Source of the DNA: Methanosphaera stadtmanae | GTDB lineage: Archaea; Methanobacteriota; Methanobacteria; Methanobacteriales; Methanobacteriaceae | Assembly (NCBI GenBank): GCA_015062825.1 | Contig: SUTR01000019.1 | Location: 1,489 to 40,611 of the forward strand | Length of the DNA: 39,123 bases | Direction: 5' to 3' | In this document: positions 9,959-20,313 of the stretch, one piece after another | Layout: each line of letters starts with the position of its first letter | Numbering within the stretch: the stretch's first letter is position 1 | Notes under the pieces: generated by a model | Databases searched by the model: none | Seen by the model: the letters and a program-made list of their open reading frames with translations, nothing else | What the model was told of the DNA's origin: nothing | Position numbers and translations under genes: made by a program

Positions 9959-10360
9959 ATGGCAGAAGCACCAAAATGGGTAGAACAAAACCCTGAAGAA
10001 ATTGAAGAATTAATTATCAAACTATTCAAAGAAGGACAAAGTACAAGTCAAATTGGTATAACTCTCAGAGACCAATATGGAATTCCTAGTACAAAAACAG
10101 TAGTTGGAGAAAAAATAACAGATATTTTAAAAAGAAACGGAGAAGACTTCACATACCCTGAAGACTTATTAAACTTAATCAAAAGAGCAGTAAATATCAG
10201 AGAACATTTAGAAGAAAATCCTAAAGATATTCACTCAAGAAGAGGATTAATTAAAATAGAATCCAAAATCAGAAGACTTGTAAAATACTACACAAGAAAT
10301 AATGTTCTTCCTGAAGGATGGAGATATGATCCAAAAACAGCAGCACTCCTTGTTAAATAG
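9959..10360 (+). CDS. rpsO: 30S ribosomal protein S15 (uS15)
   Basis: A 133-residue archaeal/eukaryotic-length S15, which binds the central domain of 16S rRNA. It shows the archaeal N-terminal extension ([15 protein letters not shown]), the [16 protein letters not shown] segment, and the S15 core with [27 protein letters not shown] ribosome site precedes the ATG. The end of the gene is overlapped in another frame by the RecJ-like gene, so the two are probably translated from one message. Confidence 0.97.
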   Translation: MAEAPKWVEQNPEEIEELIIKLFKEGQSTSQIGITLRDQYGIPSTKTVVGEKITDILKRNGEDFTYPEDLLNLIKRAVNIREHLEENPKDIHSRRGLIKIESKIRRLVKYYTRNNVLPEGWRYDPKTAALLVK

Positions 10361-11693
10361 GGCTGATGATGCTTGTGATCTTATAAGATCACATATAGAA
10401 AAACAGCATGTTGTGAGAATAATTTCTCACAATGATGCTGACGGACTCACATCTGCTGGAGTACTAGCTAATGCTATTACAAAGGCAGGTGGTAGATTCC
10501 ACGTAACTATCTTACCACGTCTTAGAAATAGTAATGTTAAGGAACTTACTAAATCAAGATATAAACTATTTATTTTCTCAGATATGGGTAGTGGATGTTT
10601 AGAGAGTATATCAAAATTAAAAGGTGATGTTGTAATAGCAGACCATCATCAAGTACCTGATGGCGGTGACTATGATATACAATCTGAAAACAATGAAATG
10701 ATCCATGTAAATCCACATATGTTTAATATTGATGGAACCAAAGAAGTTAGCGGTTCTGGTCTTTCATATTTATCAGTGCATAAATTTGGTTATTATGAAT
10801 TAGCAGGACTTGCATTAACAGGTGCATATGGTGATATGCAATTTAAAGATGGTCCTAAAGGAATTAATAAACTTATTTTAGATGAAGCATTAGAGCATGA
10901 AACCATGATTGTTAAAGATGATTTAAAGTTATCATATTCTAATACTCAAGTATTATCTAAAGCTATCTGTTACACATATTTACCTGTTCTAAAAGGTTTA
11001 TCAGGAGACATTGAAAAAACAAATGCATTTCTTGATGAACATAATATTCCTAAGGATAAGCTATTAAGCCAATTATCCTCAGAGGAATATGAAAGATTAA
11101 AAAATGAATTAACAGATATTAATGAAGATATTTATGGTACAGTTTATAATATTCCTAACATAAGACGTGAATTAACCAATATAGAAGAATATTCTAATTT
11201 GTTAAATGCATGTGGAAAAAATAAGGAATATAATGCTGCAATAAGTATAGAATTGGGAAAATACAAACAGATGGAATTTGCTAATAGTTTATTATCAAAG
11301 TATGCTACAACTATGCAGAATGGTGTAGAATGGATTAAACGTGAAGGAAGTATTGAAGAGTCCCATATTCAATATATTTATACTGAAGACAAACAGCAAA
11401 AACAGATAGCAGCTGCTGTAAGTAGTATTGGTATTGAATTAGGTTTATTACCAGATAAGCCTATATTAAGTCTTATGAAGATGGATAATCTTATCAAAGT
11501 ATCTTCAAGAACTACTGACAATATGGTTGAAAAGGGAGTTAATCTTGGCGTTATAATGAATCAAGCATCCAATAATTTCAATGGTTCTGGTGGAGGACAT
11601 AATATAGCAGCAGGTGCAACAATACCATTTGATCAAAAGGATAATTTTATCCATTTAGTAAATGAAATGGTAGAATATCAAATAAATAATTAA
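10326..11693 (+). CDS. RecJ-like DHH-family phosphoesterase / single-strand exonuclease
   Basis: About 455 residues with DHH motifs: [19 protein letters not shown], and VIADHHQV (the DHH triad), then a DHHA1-type C-terminus with [12 protein letters not shown]. Archaeal relatives are RecJ-like exonucleases, including the GINS-associated nuclease. Three starts compete: ATG 10302, ATG 10326 and TTG 10350, all inside rpsO in another frame. I prefer 10326 because AAGG lies 8 bases before it. Adjacency to rpsO suggests translational coupling. Whether this one binds GINS or acts in RNA turnover cannot be decided here. Confidence 0.88.
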   Translation: MIQKQQHSLLNRADDACDLIRSHIEKQHVVRIISHNDADGLTSAGVLANAITKAGGRFHVTILPRLRNSNVKELTKSRYKLFIFSDMGSGCLESISKLKGDVVIADHHQVPDGGDYDIQSENNEMIHVNPHMFNIDGTKEVSGSGLSYLSVHKFGYYELAGLALTGAYGDMQFKDGPKGINKLILDEALEHETMIVKDDLKLSYSNTQVLSKAICYTYLPVLKGLSGDIEKTNAFLDEHNIPKDKLLSQLSSEEYERLKNELTDINEDIYGTVYNIPNIRRELTNIEEYSNLLNACGKNKEYNAAISIELGKYKQMEFANSLLSKYATTMQNGVEWIKREGSIEESHIQYIYTEDKQQKQIAAAVSSIGIELGLLPDKPILSLMKMDNLIKVSSRTTDNMVEKGVNLGVIMNQASNNFNGSGGGHNIAAGATIPFDQKDNFIHLVNEMVEYQINN

Positions 11694-11719
11694 AAAAAAA
11701 TAACAATACAAGTGATATT

Positions 11720-12919
11720 ATGCAACTTACTAAATATGAAGAAGATATGTATAATGGGGAGTATGGAGAAGGTAAAGCTGAATGTATGGAAATACTAGTA
11801 AGCCTAGGTAAAATATATGATGCTCAAAAAATGATACCTATCACATCAGCACAAGTATCAGGAGTATCCTATAAAACTATAGGAGATGCTGGTCTTGATT
11901 TTGTAGTGGATTTGGGAAAAAAGGCAGATGTTACACTTGAAACTATGCTTAATCCTGCAGGTGTAGATATTGAAAATTGGAAAGAATTAGGATTTAGTGA
12001 AGAATTCACTAAAAAACAAATAGATATCATCAAAGGATATGAAAGTATAGGAGTAATGAGTACATGTACCTGTACACCATATTTAATAGGAAACACCCCA
12101 TTGTTAAATGAACATGTAGCTTGGAGCGAATCATCTGCAGTATGTTATGTAAATAGTGTAATTGGTGCAAGAACCAACCGTGAAGGTGGACCAAGTGCAC
12201 TTCTTGCAGCAATAGTAGGTCGTACACCATATTATGGCAATCATATTCCAGAAAACAGATTAGCACATATGATATTTGATGTGAATTATGATTTTACAAA
12301 TGAAGCACAAATTGGTGCTTTAGGATATTATGTAGGACAAATTGTAAATGATAAGAATCCATACTTTAAATTGAATAACAATCCAGGCAGAAATAATCTT
12401 AAATTATTAGGTGCTGCATTAGCATCCAGTGGAGCAGTCAGTATTTATCATGCAGAGGACATTACTCCAGAAGCAAACATTGTAAATAAAGATGAAAGCT
12501 TTGATGAATTGGAAAAAATAGATATTGATGCAGATATTATAAATGATACAATTGATAATTTAAGCACTACTGATAAAACACCAGATTTAGTATGTCTAGG
12601 CTGTCCACATGCATCAATAACAGAAATTCAAAAAGTTGCAGAACTAGTTAAAGGTAAAAACTTAAATAAAGATTTATGGATATGTACTTCCAAAGCTATT
12701 AAGTCAATTGCTAAACAATGTGGATATTTAGACATTATAGAAAGTGCAGGTGGAAAAATAGTTTCAGATACGTGTATGGTAGTTGCTCCAGTTGAAGATT
12801 TAGATTATGAAATTATAGGAGTAAATTCTGCAAAAGCAGCTAATTATGTACCTAATATGTGTAAATTAGATGTTGTCTATGATACTTGTGAAAATTTAAT
12901 TAAAAAAATCACAGAATAA
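11720..12919 (+). CDS. Phosphomevalonate dehydratase large subunit (aconitase X / DUF521)
   Basis: A 399-residue aconitase-X catalytic subunit. In archaea this subunit, with a small DUF126 partner, dehydrates 5-phosphomevalonate to trans-anhydromevalonate 5-phosphate in the modified mevalonate route to isoprenoid lipids. Cysteines suited to an iron-sulfur cluster are seen in STCTCTPYL, CLGCPHAS and DTCMVV; the SAQVSGVSYKTIG and SSAVCYVNSV segments are also family-typical. A GTGAT ribosome site precedes the ATG, 26 bases after the RecJ-like stop, so they probably share a transcript. The small subunit is not in this window. Confidence 0.9.
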   Translation: MQLTKYEEDMYNGEYGEGKAECMEILVSLGKIYDAQKMIPITSAQVSGVSYKTIGDAGLDFVVDLGKKADVTLETMLNPAGVDIENWKELGFSEEFTKKQIDIIKGYESIGVMSTCTCTPYLIGNTPLLNEHVAWSESSAVCYVNSVIGARTNREGGPSALLAAIVGRTPYYGNHIPENRLAHMIFDVNYDFTNEAQIGALGYYVGQIVNDKNPYFKLNNNPGRNNLKLLGAALASSGAVSIYHAEDITPEANIVNKDESFDELEKIDIDADIINDTIDNLSTTDKTPDLVCLGCPHASITEIQKVAELVKGKNLNKDLWICTSKAIKSIAKQCGYLDIIESAGGKIVSDTCMVVAPVEDLDYEIIGVNSAKAANYVPNMCKLDVVYDTCENLIKKITE

Positions 12920-12987
12920 ATGCACATTATTAAATAATAGTATTAACAAAGATTAAATTGATAGTATAAAAATTGGAGGAATATATA

Positions 12988-13236
12988 ATGGCTGATAAAG
13001 TACATGTAGAAATATTGAAAACTATTTCTGTATTAATGACTACAGCATTTGCATTTGTAGCAGGTTCAGCATGGAATGAAGCTATACAAACTTTAATTAA
13101 AGAATTTGTAGGAACATCAGGTTCTGCTGTATCTTCAATGATTATTTATGCTGTTGTAGTAACAGTAATTGCTGTTGTAGTAACATTAGTTATTGGTAGA
13201 TTAGTCGGAAGAGCAGGAATAGACTTAGACGAATAA
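12988..13236 (+). CDS. Small two-helix membrane protein (DUF5654-like)
   Basis: An 82-residue protein that starts at the ATG at 12988, 8 bases after a perfect GGAGG; a TTG overlapping that site is rejected. Residues about 10-26 and 50-72 are hydrophobic, with an amphipathic segment between (WNEAIQTLIKEF), suggesting a helical hairpin in the membrane with a charged C-terminus. The order Ala-Trp-Asn between the helices recalls DUF5654 proteins of archaea, whose function is unknown to me. It sits 68 bases after the dehydratase gene and is followed by a strong T-tract. Confidence 0.75.
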   Translation: MADKVHVEILKTISVLMTTAFAFVAGSAWNEAIQTLIKEFVGTSGSAVSSMIIYAVVVTVIAVVVTLVIGRLVGRAGIDLDE

Positions 13237-13258
13237 ACTTATTCATTTAAAACTAATC

Positions 13259-13275
13259 TTCTTTTATTTTTTTTT
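13259..13275 (+). terminator. T-tract terminator after the small membrane protein gene
   Basis: CTTCTTTTA followed by nine T on the coding strand, 23 bases after the stop. Archaeal transcription commonly ends at such U-runs. An A7 run follows directly, so the transcript could also fold weakly. Confidence 0.5.
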
Positions 13276-13674
13276 AAAAAAATAGTTATTTTTATGATAT
13301 AAGAATGTTTGCGACAAATTTTGCTACAAAAAATTATATCTATTTTTAATTTAATTTTTAATCCAGGATAATATTAATTCTAAATATAAACATGATATTA
13401 GCAAATTCCTGATAGAAGACAAGAAATAAAATATTGAACGCCATATATAATTAAAAATAAAAAATATAAACTAAACTAAAAGTATATTACTAATAAAATT
13501 AACTTCACCCCCATATAATTAATTAACCAAAAAATAATATATTAAAACACATATAAAACTATTTAGAAAATAATTATTTAATTTTAAGATTATCCCGTTG
13601 AGAAAATAATCATATTTAAATAAATGTAATGAATTAATATAAAACATACACCACATCCATAAAAGTGATAATCG
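13276..13674. other. Long A+T-rich intergenic region before the glycosyltransferases
   Basis: No open frame, tRNA or clear repeat array is found here on either strand. Near its left end, GCGACAAATTT and GCTACAAAAAA form a weak imperfect direct repeat. TATA-like runs are frequent, and the region presumably holds the promoter for the gene at 13675, but I cannot single one out. Confidence 0.4.
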
Positions 13675-15504
13675 ATGACATACATCTCAATAATCATTTC
13701 AAAATCAAATCAAGACAATGATCAAATCATAGAAACTTTAAAATCCCTAGAATCACAAACATTCACAGATTATGAAATAATAATTACAAACAAATCATCA
13801 GAGAACTTCAAAACACTAAACTCAACAATAAAAAATAAAATAATTTTCACAAACACAAACAAAATATCAGAAAATCTAGAAAAATCCAAGGGAGAATATA
13901 TTCTATTTCTAAACGAATATCCATTACAATCAACAAACACGTTGAAAACATTCTATGACATATTAAAACAAGAAAAATTAGAACTTTTACATTCAAAAAA
14001 TGAAAATACACAAAACAATACTCTTCCATTGAAAAATCTACTTTATAACACTTTTTATAATAAAGAGTTTATAAAAAACAGAACATGTAATTTAAGTTTT
14101 GACACACCATTTCTAAGTTTCTATTTTGGAACAAATGTCCTAATGAATTTAGAAAATTACAAGATAACATATGAACATTTAACAAAAAAATCCAATGAAC
14201 AGCCAATAACTTTTAATAATATCCAAGAAATCAATGACTTCCTAAAAAGCATCAGATATGTTTTATCCCACTATAAAAGTAATTTAAAAGAAGACGAAAC
14301 TATTTATGATTTTTCAAAAAATATGCCGGAAATAAATTATAAAAACATACCATCAGCTAAAGAAAATGAAATACAAAAAATAAGAAGTGAAATACAAAAA
14401 ATAACAGAAATAACTTCAAATAAATACAATAAAACAATTCATTATTATATATCAAAATACCTCAGAACATTCTATGATTTAATATATAATAGCAATACAC
14501 AATTTGACATATTAGTATCCATAATAATACCAACATATAATGTGGAAGAATACATAGATGATTGTTTAACCAGTCTTCTAGAACAAAAACTAGAAAACAT
14601 AGAAATAATATGCATAGATGATAAATCTACCGATCAAACTCCTCAGATAATCAAGTTTTATCAACAAAAGGATAAAAGAATAAAATATTATCAGATAAAT
14701 AAGAAAAAAGGTTCTGGAGGATGTAGAAACTATGCATTAACAAAAGCGAAAGGTAAATACATACAATACATAGATTCAGATGACTTCCTAGACATAAATG
14801 CACTAAAAGAATTGTATGAAAAAGCAGAAAGAGAAAAAACTCAAATATTAATATACAAAGCTACATCCTATATTCAGGATGAAAATAAATTCATTATAGA
14901 ACCCTATTATGAAATGAAACAAATAAGCAAATATCAAGATCAATTGCTTGGAATCAAAGATATTCATGATGATATATTTAAAATAGCAGTTTCACCATGG
15001 AACAAATTATACTTAAAATCGTTTCTAACAAGTATTAACATTAAATTTCCAGAAAACTTAATACATCAAGACAATCCCTTTTTCTATGAAGCCATTATAA
15101 ATGCAGATCGGATATTTTTTATAGAAAAATATTACTACAACCGAAGACGCAGAAACAATTCAATAACACAACTAAAAAATCATGTAGAACTAGGTGTAAT
15201 AGAAATAATAGAACTTATATTAAAAGTATTCTTCAAGTACGGAGTATATGAGGAATACAAACAACCATTACTAAATAAATTAATAAGCAAATTCAAGTAT
15301 CGTTATTCCATTATTAATAAAGAGTATCAAGAAGAATTTTATGAAAAATCAAAGATAAAACTAGAAAAATTCAAAAACGAATACAAATTAGAAAAAGATT
15401 TAAATATGTATTTATATCCTCAAAATAAAAGATTATATGAAAATTTTATGACAAGTAAAAATTTTGAAGAATTTAATTCAAAATATTATGGCAAAAAGGT
15501 GTAA
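13675..15504 (+). CDS. Two-domain family 2 glycosyltransferase
   Basis: A 609-residue protein. Residues 1-100 resemble a GT-A fold start (SIIISKSNQ, then SLESQTFTDYEIII), but where a DXD would lie there is LFLNEYP, so this copy looks degenerate. Residues 281 to about 500 form a complete GT2 domain: VSIIIPTYNVEEYIDDCL, ICIDDKSTDQT, GSGGCRNYAL and the metal-binding DSDD at 367-370. The C-terminus is charged and helical. No membrane segment is seen, so it acts in the cytoplasm on an unknown acceptor, probably for a surface glycan. The gene is markedly A-rich on the coding strand. The next glycosyltransferase begins 4 bases after its stop. Confidence 0.85.
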   Translation: MTYISIIISKSNQDNDQIIETLKSLESQTFTDYEIIITNKSSENFKTLNSTIKNKIIFTNTNKISENLEKSKGEYILFLNEYPLQSTNTLKTFYDILKQEKLELLHSKNENTQNNTLPLKNLLYNTFYNKEFIKNRTCNLSFDTPFLSFYFGTNVLMNLENYKITYEHLTKKSNEQPITFNNIQEINDFLKSIRYVLSHYKSNLKEDETIYDFSKNMPEINYKNIPSAKENEIQKIRSEIQKITEITSNKYNKTIHYYISKYLRTFYDLIYNSNTQFDILVSIIIPTYNVEEYIDDCLTSLLEQKLENIEIICIDDKSTDQTPQIIKFYQQKDKRIKYYQINKKKGSGGCRNYALTKAKGKYIQYIDSDDFLDINALKELYEKAEREKTQILIYKATSYIQDENKFIIEPYYEMKQISKYQDQLLGIKDIHDDIFKIAVSPWNKLYLKSFLTSINIKFPENLIHQDNPFFYEAIINADRIFFIEKYYYNRRRRNNSITQLKNHVELGVIEIIELILKVFFKYGVYEEYKQPLLNKLISKFKYRYSIINKEYQEEFYEKSKIKLEKFKNEYKLEKDLNMYLYPQNKRLYENFMTSKNFEEFNSKYYGKKV

Positions 15505-15508
15505 TTAA

Positions 15509-17056
15509 ATGAAAATAAAATCAGCAATTGGAAAGAATAATTTATCCAGTAAAATATCTAATACACCAAACAAGTACCAAAAACAAAATCAAAAAATGAA
15601 ACAACAACAAACAACAATCAATAACCTAAAGAAACAGAAAAAGCATTATATAGAAATAATCAATGATAAAGACAATCAAATAAAAGAATTCGAAAATCAT
15701 AATAATGAAATGATGATAAAAATTACAGAAAACAACAAAACACATGATGAAAATTTAAAAATGATAAATACACTACATGAATTAGAAGTAAATCAAAAGA
15801 ATGAGAAAATAAAACAATTAAAAGACAAAAACAATGTATTAACTAGAAAAATAAATCATATTCAAGATACATTAAGGACATATGAACAAATGCTGATTAA
15901 TACAGAAATGAATCTTAATTATCATACAATAAAATTTGATGATAACTTCAATGAAAATGAAAGAAAAATAGTATCAAAATCAGATAATTTGAATAAAAAT
16001 AGTAGTACATATCTTATTACAATAATCATACCTGTTTATAATCTGGAAAAATATATTGAAAAATGTTTCTTATCCCTTTTAAGACAGACAATTGGATTTC
16101 ATAACTTAGAAATAATTTTTGTTGATGATTGTTCAACAGACAACAGTTATGAAATATTAAGAGAATATGCCATGAATTATGCTAATGTAAAACTATTTCA
16201 AACTGATAAAAATAGTAAAGCAGCAGGCAAACCACGTAATATTGGCATGAAATATGCATCTAGTGATTATATAATATTTTTAGATGGAGATGATGAATTT
16301 TATGAGTATGCATGCAAAACTTTATATGATAAAATTGTTGAAACATCATCCAGTTTAGTTTCAGGTATGTATACTCAATTTAATACCGTTAATAATCAGG
16401 AAGAAATTCCTTTAAGTTTGTTGTTAAATACATTCACTGACAATAATATTAAATTTGATGAACGCCGGAAAAATTTAGAACATATGAAAAAGAAGTATCC
16501 TAAGGAAATAGTTATTAATGATATTAATCAACTGCCTTATATTGTTAATAATTATAAGTTAGCTAGTAAAATTTTTAATTTAAAGTTTTTAAGAGATAAT
16601 AAAATTACATTCCCTGAATTTATAGCAGCACAGGATTCTGTTTTTCTATATAAATGCATAGTATCATCTAAAAAGTTAATTTTTATCAAAGATGTTATTT
16701 ATAAATATACATCTAATCGAAGTATGAATGATGATAAGTCTGTTACATATAGTGATGATACTGATTTACATATTAGTCGATTAAAAGCATATAATATGAT
16801 CTATGATTTTAGTCTTGAGAAAGGATTGGAAGATATTACTGTTAAATATTTGATTAAAGAAAAGATGTCATATTTTTTTAAGAAATTTGTATTTGATAAG
16901 AATTTGTCAGATGATGATTTAATAAAGATATTTGACAATTGTAAAAATTTATGTAATCTTTTAATTCATGAAGATATTTTGTTAAGTGATAGATTGAGGG
17001 AATTATTTTCTAGAATAGTTAATTGTGAGTACAATGAAGCCATACTACTTTGTTAA
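15509..17056 (+). CDS. Family 2 glycosyltransferase with N-terminal coiled coil
   Basis: A 515-residue protein. Residues about 22-131 are a Lys/Gln/Asn/Glu-rich coiled coil without prolines. A GT2 domain starts near residue 168 (ITIIIPVYNLEKYIEKCF), with FVDDCSTDNSYEIL, AAGKPRNIGMKYA and the metal-binding DGDD at 259-262. The rest is helical. An AAAGGTG ribosome site lies within the end of the preceding gene, so the pair is co-transcribed and probably works on one glycan. The coiled coil could pair this enzyme with its neighbour or a scaffold. Base use changes within the gene, from A-rich in the coiled-coil part to T-rich in the second half. Confidence 0.85.
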   Translation: MKIKSAIGKNNLSSKISNTPNKYQKQNQKMKQQQTTINNLKKQKKHYIEIINDKDNQIKEFENHNNEMMIKITENNKTHDENLKMINTLHELEVNQKNEKIKQLKDKNNVLTRKINHIQDTLRTYEQMLINTEMNLNYHTIKFDDNFNENERKIVSKSDNLNKNSSTYLITIIIPVYNLEKYIEKCFLSLLRQTIGFHNLEIIFVDDCSTDNSYEILREYAMNYANVKLFQTDKNSKAAGKPRNIGMKYASSDYIIFLDGDDEFYEYACKTLYDKIVETSSSLVSGMYTQFNTVNNQEEIPLSLLLNTFTDNNIKFDERRKNLEHMKKKYPKEIVINDINQLPYIVNNYKLASKIFNLKFLRDNKITFPEFIAAQDSVFLYKCIVSSKKLIFIKDVIYKYTSNRSMNDDKSVTYSDDTDLHISRLKAYNMIYDFSLEKGLEDITVKYLIKEKMSYFFKKFVFDKNLSDDDLIKIFDNCKNLCNLLIHEDILLSDRLRELFSRIVNCEYNEAILLC

Positions 17057-17097
17057 TTTTTTTTAAAAAAATATATCATTTTTAATTTTCTTTTTTT
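17057..17097 (+). terminator. T-tract terminator after the glycosyltransferase pair
   Basis: Eight T begin directly after the stop codon, followed by A7 and two more T-runs ending at 17097. The T8/A7 pair could form a weak hairpin. It separates the glycosyltransferase genes from hef. Confidence 0.5.
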
Positions 17098-17263
17098 AGA
17101 ATGAATAAAAATTTAATATAACTTTCTCATTTTAGTATATGTTTAATTTCATATATTATAAAGATACTATTTTTCATAAAATATTTAATATTCTTATACA
17201 AATTAAATTTATTCCATTTATAACTTAAATTAATTAAGCATTTTATACATAAATTATATTAGT

Positions 17264-19507
17264 ATGAAAAACTGGATAGAACATAAATATATTAAGAAGA
17301 ACACTATAGAAGGAAGACGTTATCAACAGAACTTAGCTGTGAATGTTCTTAAAAAAGGTAACACTATGATAATTGCACCTACTGCTATGGGAAAAACAGT
17401 AGTTGCCGCATTAGTATCTGCTGAAAGACTAAAAAACTATGAAAATAGTAAAATATTAATTTTAGCACCAAGTAAACCATTGACATTACAACATGAAAAA
17501 AGCTTTGAAAACTTTTTAGAAGCAGATGTGGTTAGCCTTACTGGAAATGATAAACCAAGTGATAGACAACAGTTATGGCAAGAAAATCAGGTAATATGTG
17601 CTACGCCACAAACAGTCGAATCAGATATAATATCAAGATTATATGATTTTAGTGATGTTTCATTAATAATTTTTGATGAATGTCATCATGCAGTTGGTTC
17701 TTATTCATATGTTTACCTGGCACAAAAGTATATACAACAAGCACAAAATCAGTTAATATTAGGTCTTACTGCATCTCCAGGATGGGAAAAAAAGAAAATA
17801 AAAGAAGTTTCCCATAACATTTATGTTAATGAAATCATTATTAAAACGGAAGATGATCCTGATGTTGCACCTTACTTTAATTTAATAGAAACAAAATGGA
17901 TTAAAGTCAAATTAACTCCTGAATTACAAGAAGTTAAAAAGCTTATTGAAGAAACATTAAAAATCAGACTGCAAAATCTTAAAAAGTTAGGTATTATAGA
18001 TTCCATAGCAAAACCATCAAAAAAGGAAATATTAGTAGAACAATCACGCTTACAACAGAAAATAGCATCTTCAAGCATGCCTAAAAAAGAATACTTTACG
18101 GGAATATCATTACTTACAGAAGTAATTAACATATTGCATTCAAAGGAATTACTAGAAACACAAACATTGAAAACATTGAACAATTATTTTAAGAAACTTG
18201 AAAAAAAGAAAACAAAAGCTTCACGATCATTAAAAAATGATTATAAATTTAATAAAGCAGTAATGCTTGTTAGAAAATATTTGGATAATGGTGAAGATCA
18301 TCCTAAAATAAAACGTTTAATAGAATTACTTAATCAAATTCTTAAAGAAAATCCAGACAATAAAGTAATAGTATTTAGTCAATTTAGAGATACAACTAAA
18401 TCAATATATGAATATTGTCAGGAAAATAATATTAAGGCATTGCGTTTTTATGGACAGGCATCACATGAAAATGATAAGGGATTAAGTCAGAAAAAACAGA
18501 TTGAAACTATTGATGCTTTTAAAAATGAAAATTATAACGTGTTAATTTCCACTAGTGTAGCAGAGGAAGGAATAGACATCCCATCAGTAGACTATGTTAT
18601 ATTATATGAACCTGTACCTTCAGAAATAAGAATGATCCAAAGAAAAGGTAGAACAGGACGTAAACATCAAGGTGAAATGTTCATATTAATGACTAAAGGT
18701 ACGCTTGATGAATCATATTACTGGTCAAGTCAAAGAAAAGAAAGAGCTATGAAGAGTAATATTATTGATTCGTACAGAAATGATAAGATTACACTTGAAA
18801 ACTATGTTGCGGATAATGAAGAAGTAACACCATATAAACAGGAATACACATCATCAGATGATGCCGAAGCTGTTGTTTATGTTGATTATCGTGAAAAAAA
18901 TTCAAATATGATGAGAGAATTGGATAAGATTAAATGTGAAATTCATGTGAAGAATATGGGTGTTGGTGATTATCAGATTACGGATGATATAATCATTGAA
19001 AGAAAGACTGTGGAAGATTTCAGCAAGTCTATAACGGATAAACGTTTATATCAACAGGCAAAAGAATTAGCAAGCAATTGTGAAAGGCCACTGATGATTA
19101 TAGAAGGTGAAAATATTTATCATACATTCCTTCATCCCAATGCAATTAGAGGTGCTTTAGCTGCTATTGCCATAGATTTTAAAATACCAATTATCCAGAC
19201 ACAAAATGAAACTGACACTGCATTTATGATTAAAAGAATTGCCTTAAGACATCAGGATAAGGATTCTCGAAAGAATATAAGTGTCAGATCACAGACAAAA
19301 CCAGTTACATTACCGCAACAGCAATTGTTTATTACGGAAAGTTTGCCTGGTGTTGGTCCTGTATCAGCTAAAAATTTATTAAATCATTTTAAAACTGTTA
19401 AAAACTTAGTTAATGCAAATAAAAAAGAATTAAAAGAAGTTGAAGGTATTGGTGAAAAGACTGCTAGTGGTATAATTGATGTTACACAAAGAGAATTTAA
19501 AGAATAA
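17264..19507 (+). CDS. hef: Hef: fork-specific helicase-nuclease
   Basis: A 747-residue full-length Hef (FANCM/XPF relative), which processes stalled replication forks. The helicase part has Walker A APTAMGKT ending at residue 45, a DECH box at 138-141, and motifs V-VI (STSVAEEGID, IQRKGRTGR). The nuclease part begins near residue 538 with VDYRE (D541) and the catalytic ERK at 579-581 in IERKTVEDF. Two helix-hairpin-helix motifs end the protein (ESLPGVGPVSAKNL and VEGIGEKTASGI). Both activities look intact. No Shine-Dalgarno site precedes the ATG. It lies about 2 kb from cdc6 and 3-5 kb from the origin. Confidence 0.97.
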   Translation: MKNWIEHKYIKKNTIEGRRYQQNLAVNVLKKGNTMIIAPTAMGKTVVAALVSAERLKNYENSKILILAPSKPLTLQHEKSFENFLEADVVSLTGNDKPSDRQQLWQENQVICATPQTVESDIISRLYDFSDVSLIIFDECHHAVGSYSYVYLAQKYIQQAQNQLILGLTASPGWEKKKIKEVSHNIYVNEIIIKTEDDPDVAPYFNLIETKWIKVKLTPELQEVKKLIEETLKIRLQNLKKLGIIDSIAKPSKKEILVEQSRLQQKIASSSMPKKEYFTGISLLTEVINILHSKELLETQTLKTLNNYFKKLEKKKTKASRSLKNDYKFNKAVMLVRKYLDNGEDHPKIKRLIELLNQILKENPDNKVIVFSQFRDTTKSIYEYCQENNIKALRFYGQASHENDKGLSQKKQIETIDAFKNENYNVLISTSVAEEGIDIPSVDYVILYEPVPSEIRMIQRKGRTGRKHQGEMFILMTKGTLDESYYWSSQRKERAMKSNIIDSYRNDKITLENYVADNEEVTPYKQEYTSSDDAEAVVYVDYREKNSNMMRELDKIKCEIHVKNMGVGDYQITDDIIIERKTVEDFSKSITDKRLYQQAKELASNCERPLMIIEGENIYHTFLHPNAIRGALAAIAIDFKIPIIQTQNETDTAFMIKRIALRHQDKDSRKNISVRSQTKPVTLPQQQLFITESLPGVGPVSAKNLLNHFKTVKNLVNANKKELKEVEGIGEKTASGIIDVTQREFKE

Positions 19508-19556
19508 TAATGATATAGAATAATAATATTAAATAAGAATATCTGGTTGAATTAAT

Positions 19557-20291
19557 ATGAAAATTATTGTGGACAAAAAGAATAGAAAATATGTAGTGGG
19601 TGATGATGAATTTCACACTGAAAGTGGTGTGATTAGCAAAGAGGATATAATTAATTCAAAAGCTGGAGACATAGTGGAAACACATTTAGGTAAAAAGTAT
19701 ACCGTCATTAGTCCTAATATAAATGATTATATAGAATTAATGAAACGTAAATGTGCTATTTTATTGCCGCAGGATTTAGGAATGATAGTTGGATTTACTG
19801 CAATTGGAAATGGAAGTAAAATAGTTGAATCAGGTACTGGTGCTGGAAGTAGCTTATTGTTTTTTGCAAACATTGTTGGTCCTGAAGGTCATGTATCAAG
19901 CTATGAAATTAGAGAAGATTTTATAGATGATATTAAAAAAAATATTAACGGTACGGATTTTAAGAATATTACATTACATCATAAAGATGTGCTAGAAGGA
20001 TTTGAAGAAGATGATAATAGTGTTGATTTAGTATTTTTAGATTTACCATATCCTAATGATGTTATAAAAGAAGCTAATAGAATATTGAAGGTTGGTGGAT
20101 ATGTAGTTGTATATTCACCGTATGTTGAACAATTTCAAAAGGTTTATCATGAATTGAATAGTAATGGTTTTAAACACTTAAAAATCAGAAAATGTAATGT
20201 ACAAGAATTTGAAATTAAAAATAATAGAACTAGAGCTAAAAGTAGATTAGCTAATCATACAGCTTATATTACTTTTGCAAGAAAGATGTAA
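19557..20291 (+). CDS. trmI: tRNA (adenine-N1)-methyltransferase TrmI family
   Basis: A 244-residue class I SAM methyltransferase that makes m1A in the T loop (position 58, and 57 in some archaea) of tRNA. An N-terminal beta domain (residues 1-65) is followed by LLPQDLGMIVGFTAIG, the SAM motif VESGTGAGSSLL near residue 100, and the VFLDLPYP catalytic motif. It follows hef by 49 bases and precedes pyrB by 22, so transcription from a shared promoter is possible. Confidence 0.92.
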   Translation: MKIIVDKKNRKYVVGDDEFHTESGVISKEDIINSKAGDIVETHLGKKYTVISPNINDYIELMKRKCAILLPQDLGMIVGFTAIGNGSKIVESGTGAGSSLLFFANIVGPEGHVSSYEIREDFIDDIKKNINGTDFKNITLHHKDVLEGFEEDDNSVDLVFLDLPYPNDVIKEANRILKVGGYVVVYSPYVEQFQKVYHELNSNGFKHLKIRKCNVQEFEIKNNRTRAKSRLANHTAYITFARKM

Positions 20292-20313
20292 ATGATAATG
20301 GATGTGTTTAGTT

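Noticed and set aside
13276-13674. A hidden small RNA or decayed gene in the long intergenic region
   Set aside because: I found no paired stems, C/D boxes in the right order, or recognisable protein remnants; the evidence does not go beyond A+T-rich spacer.
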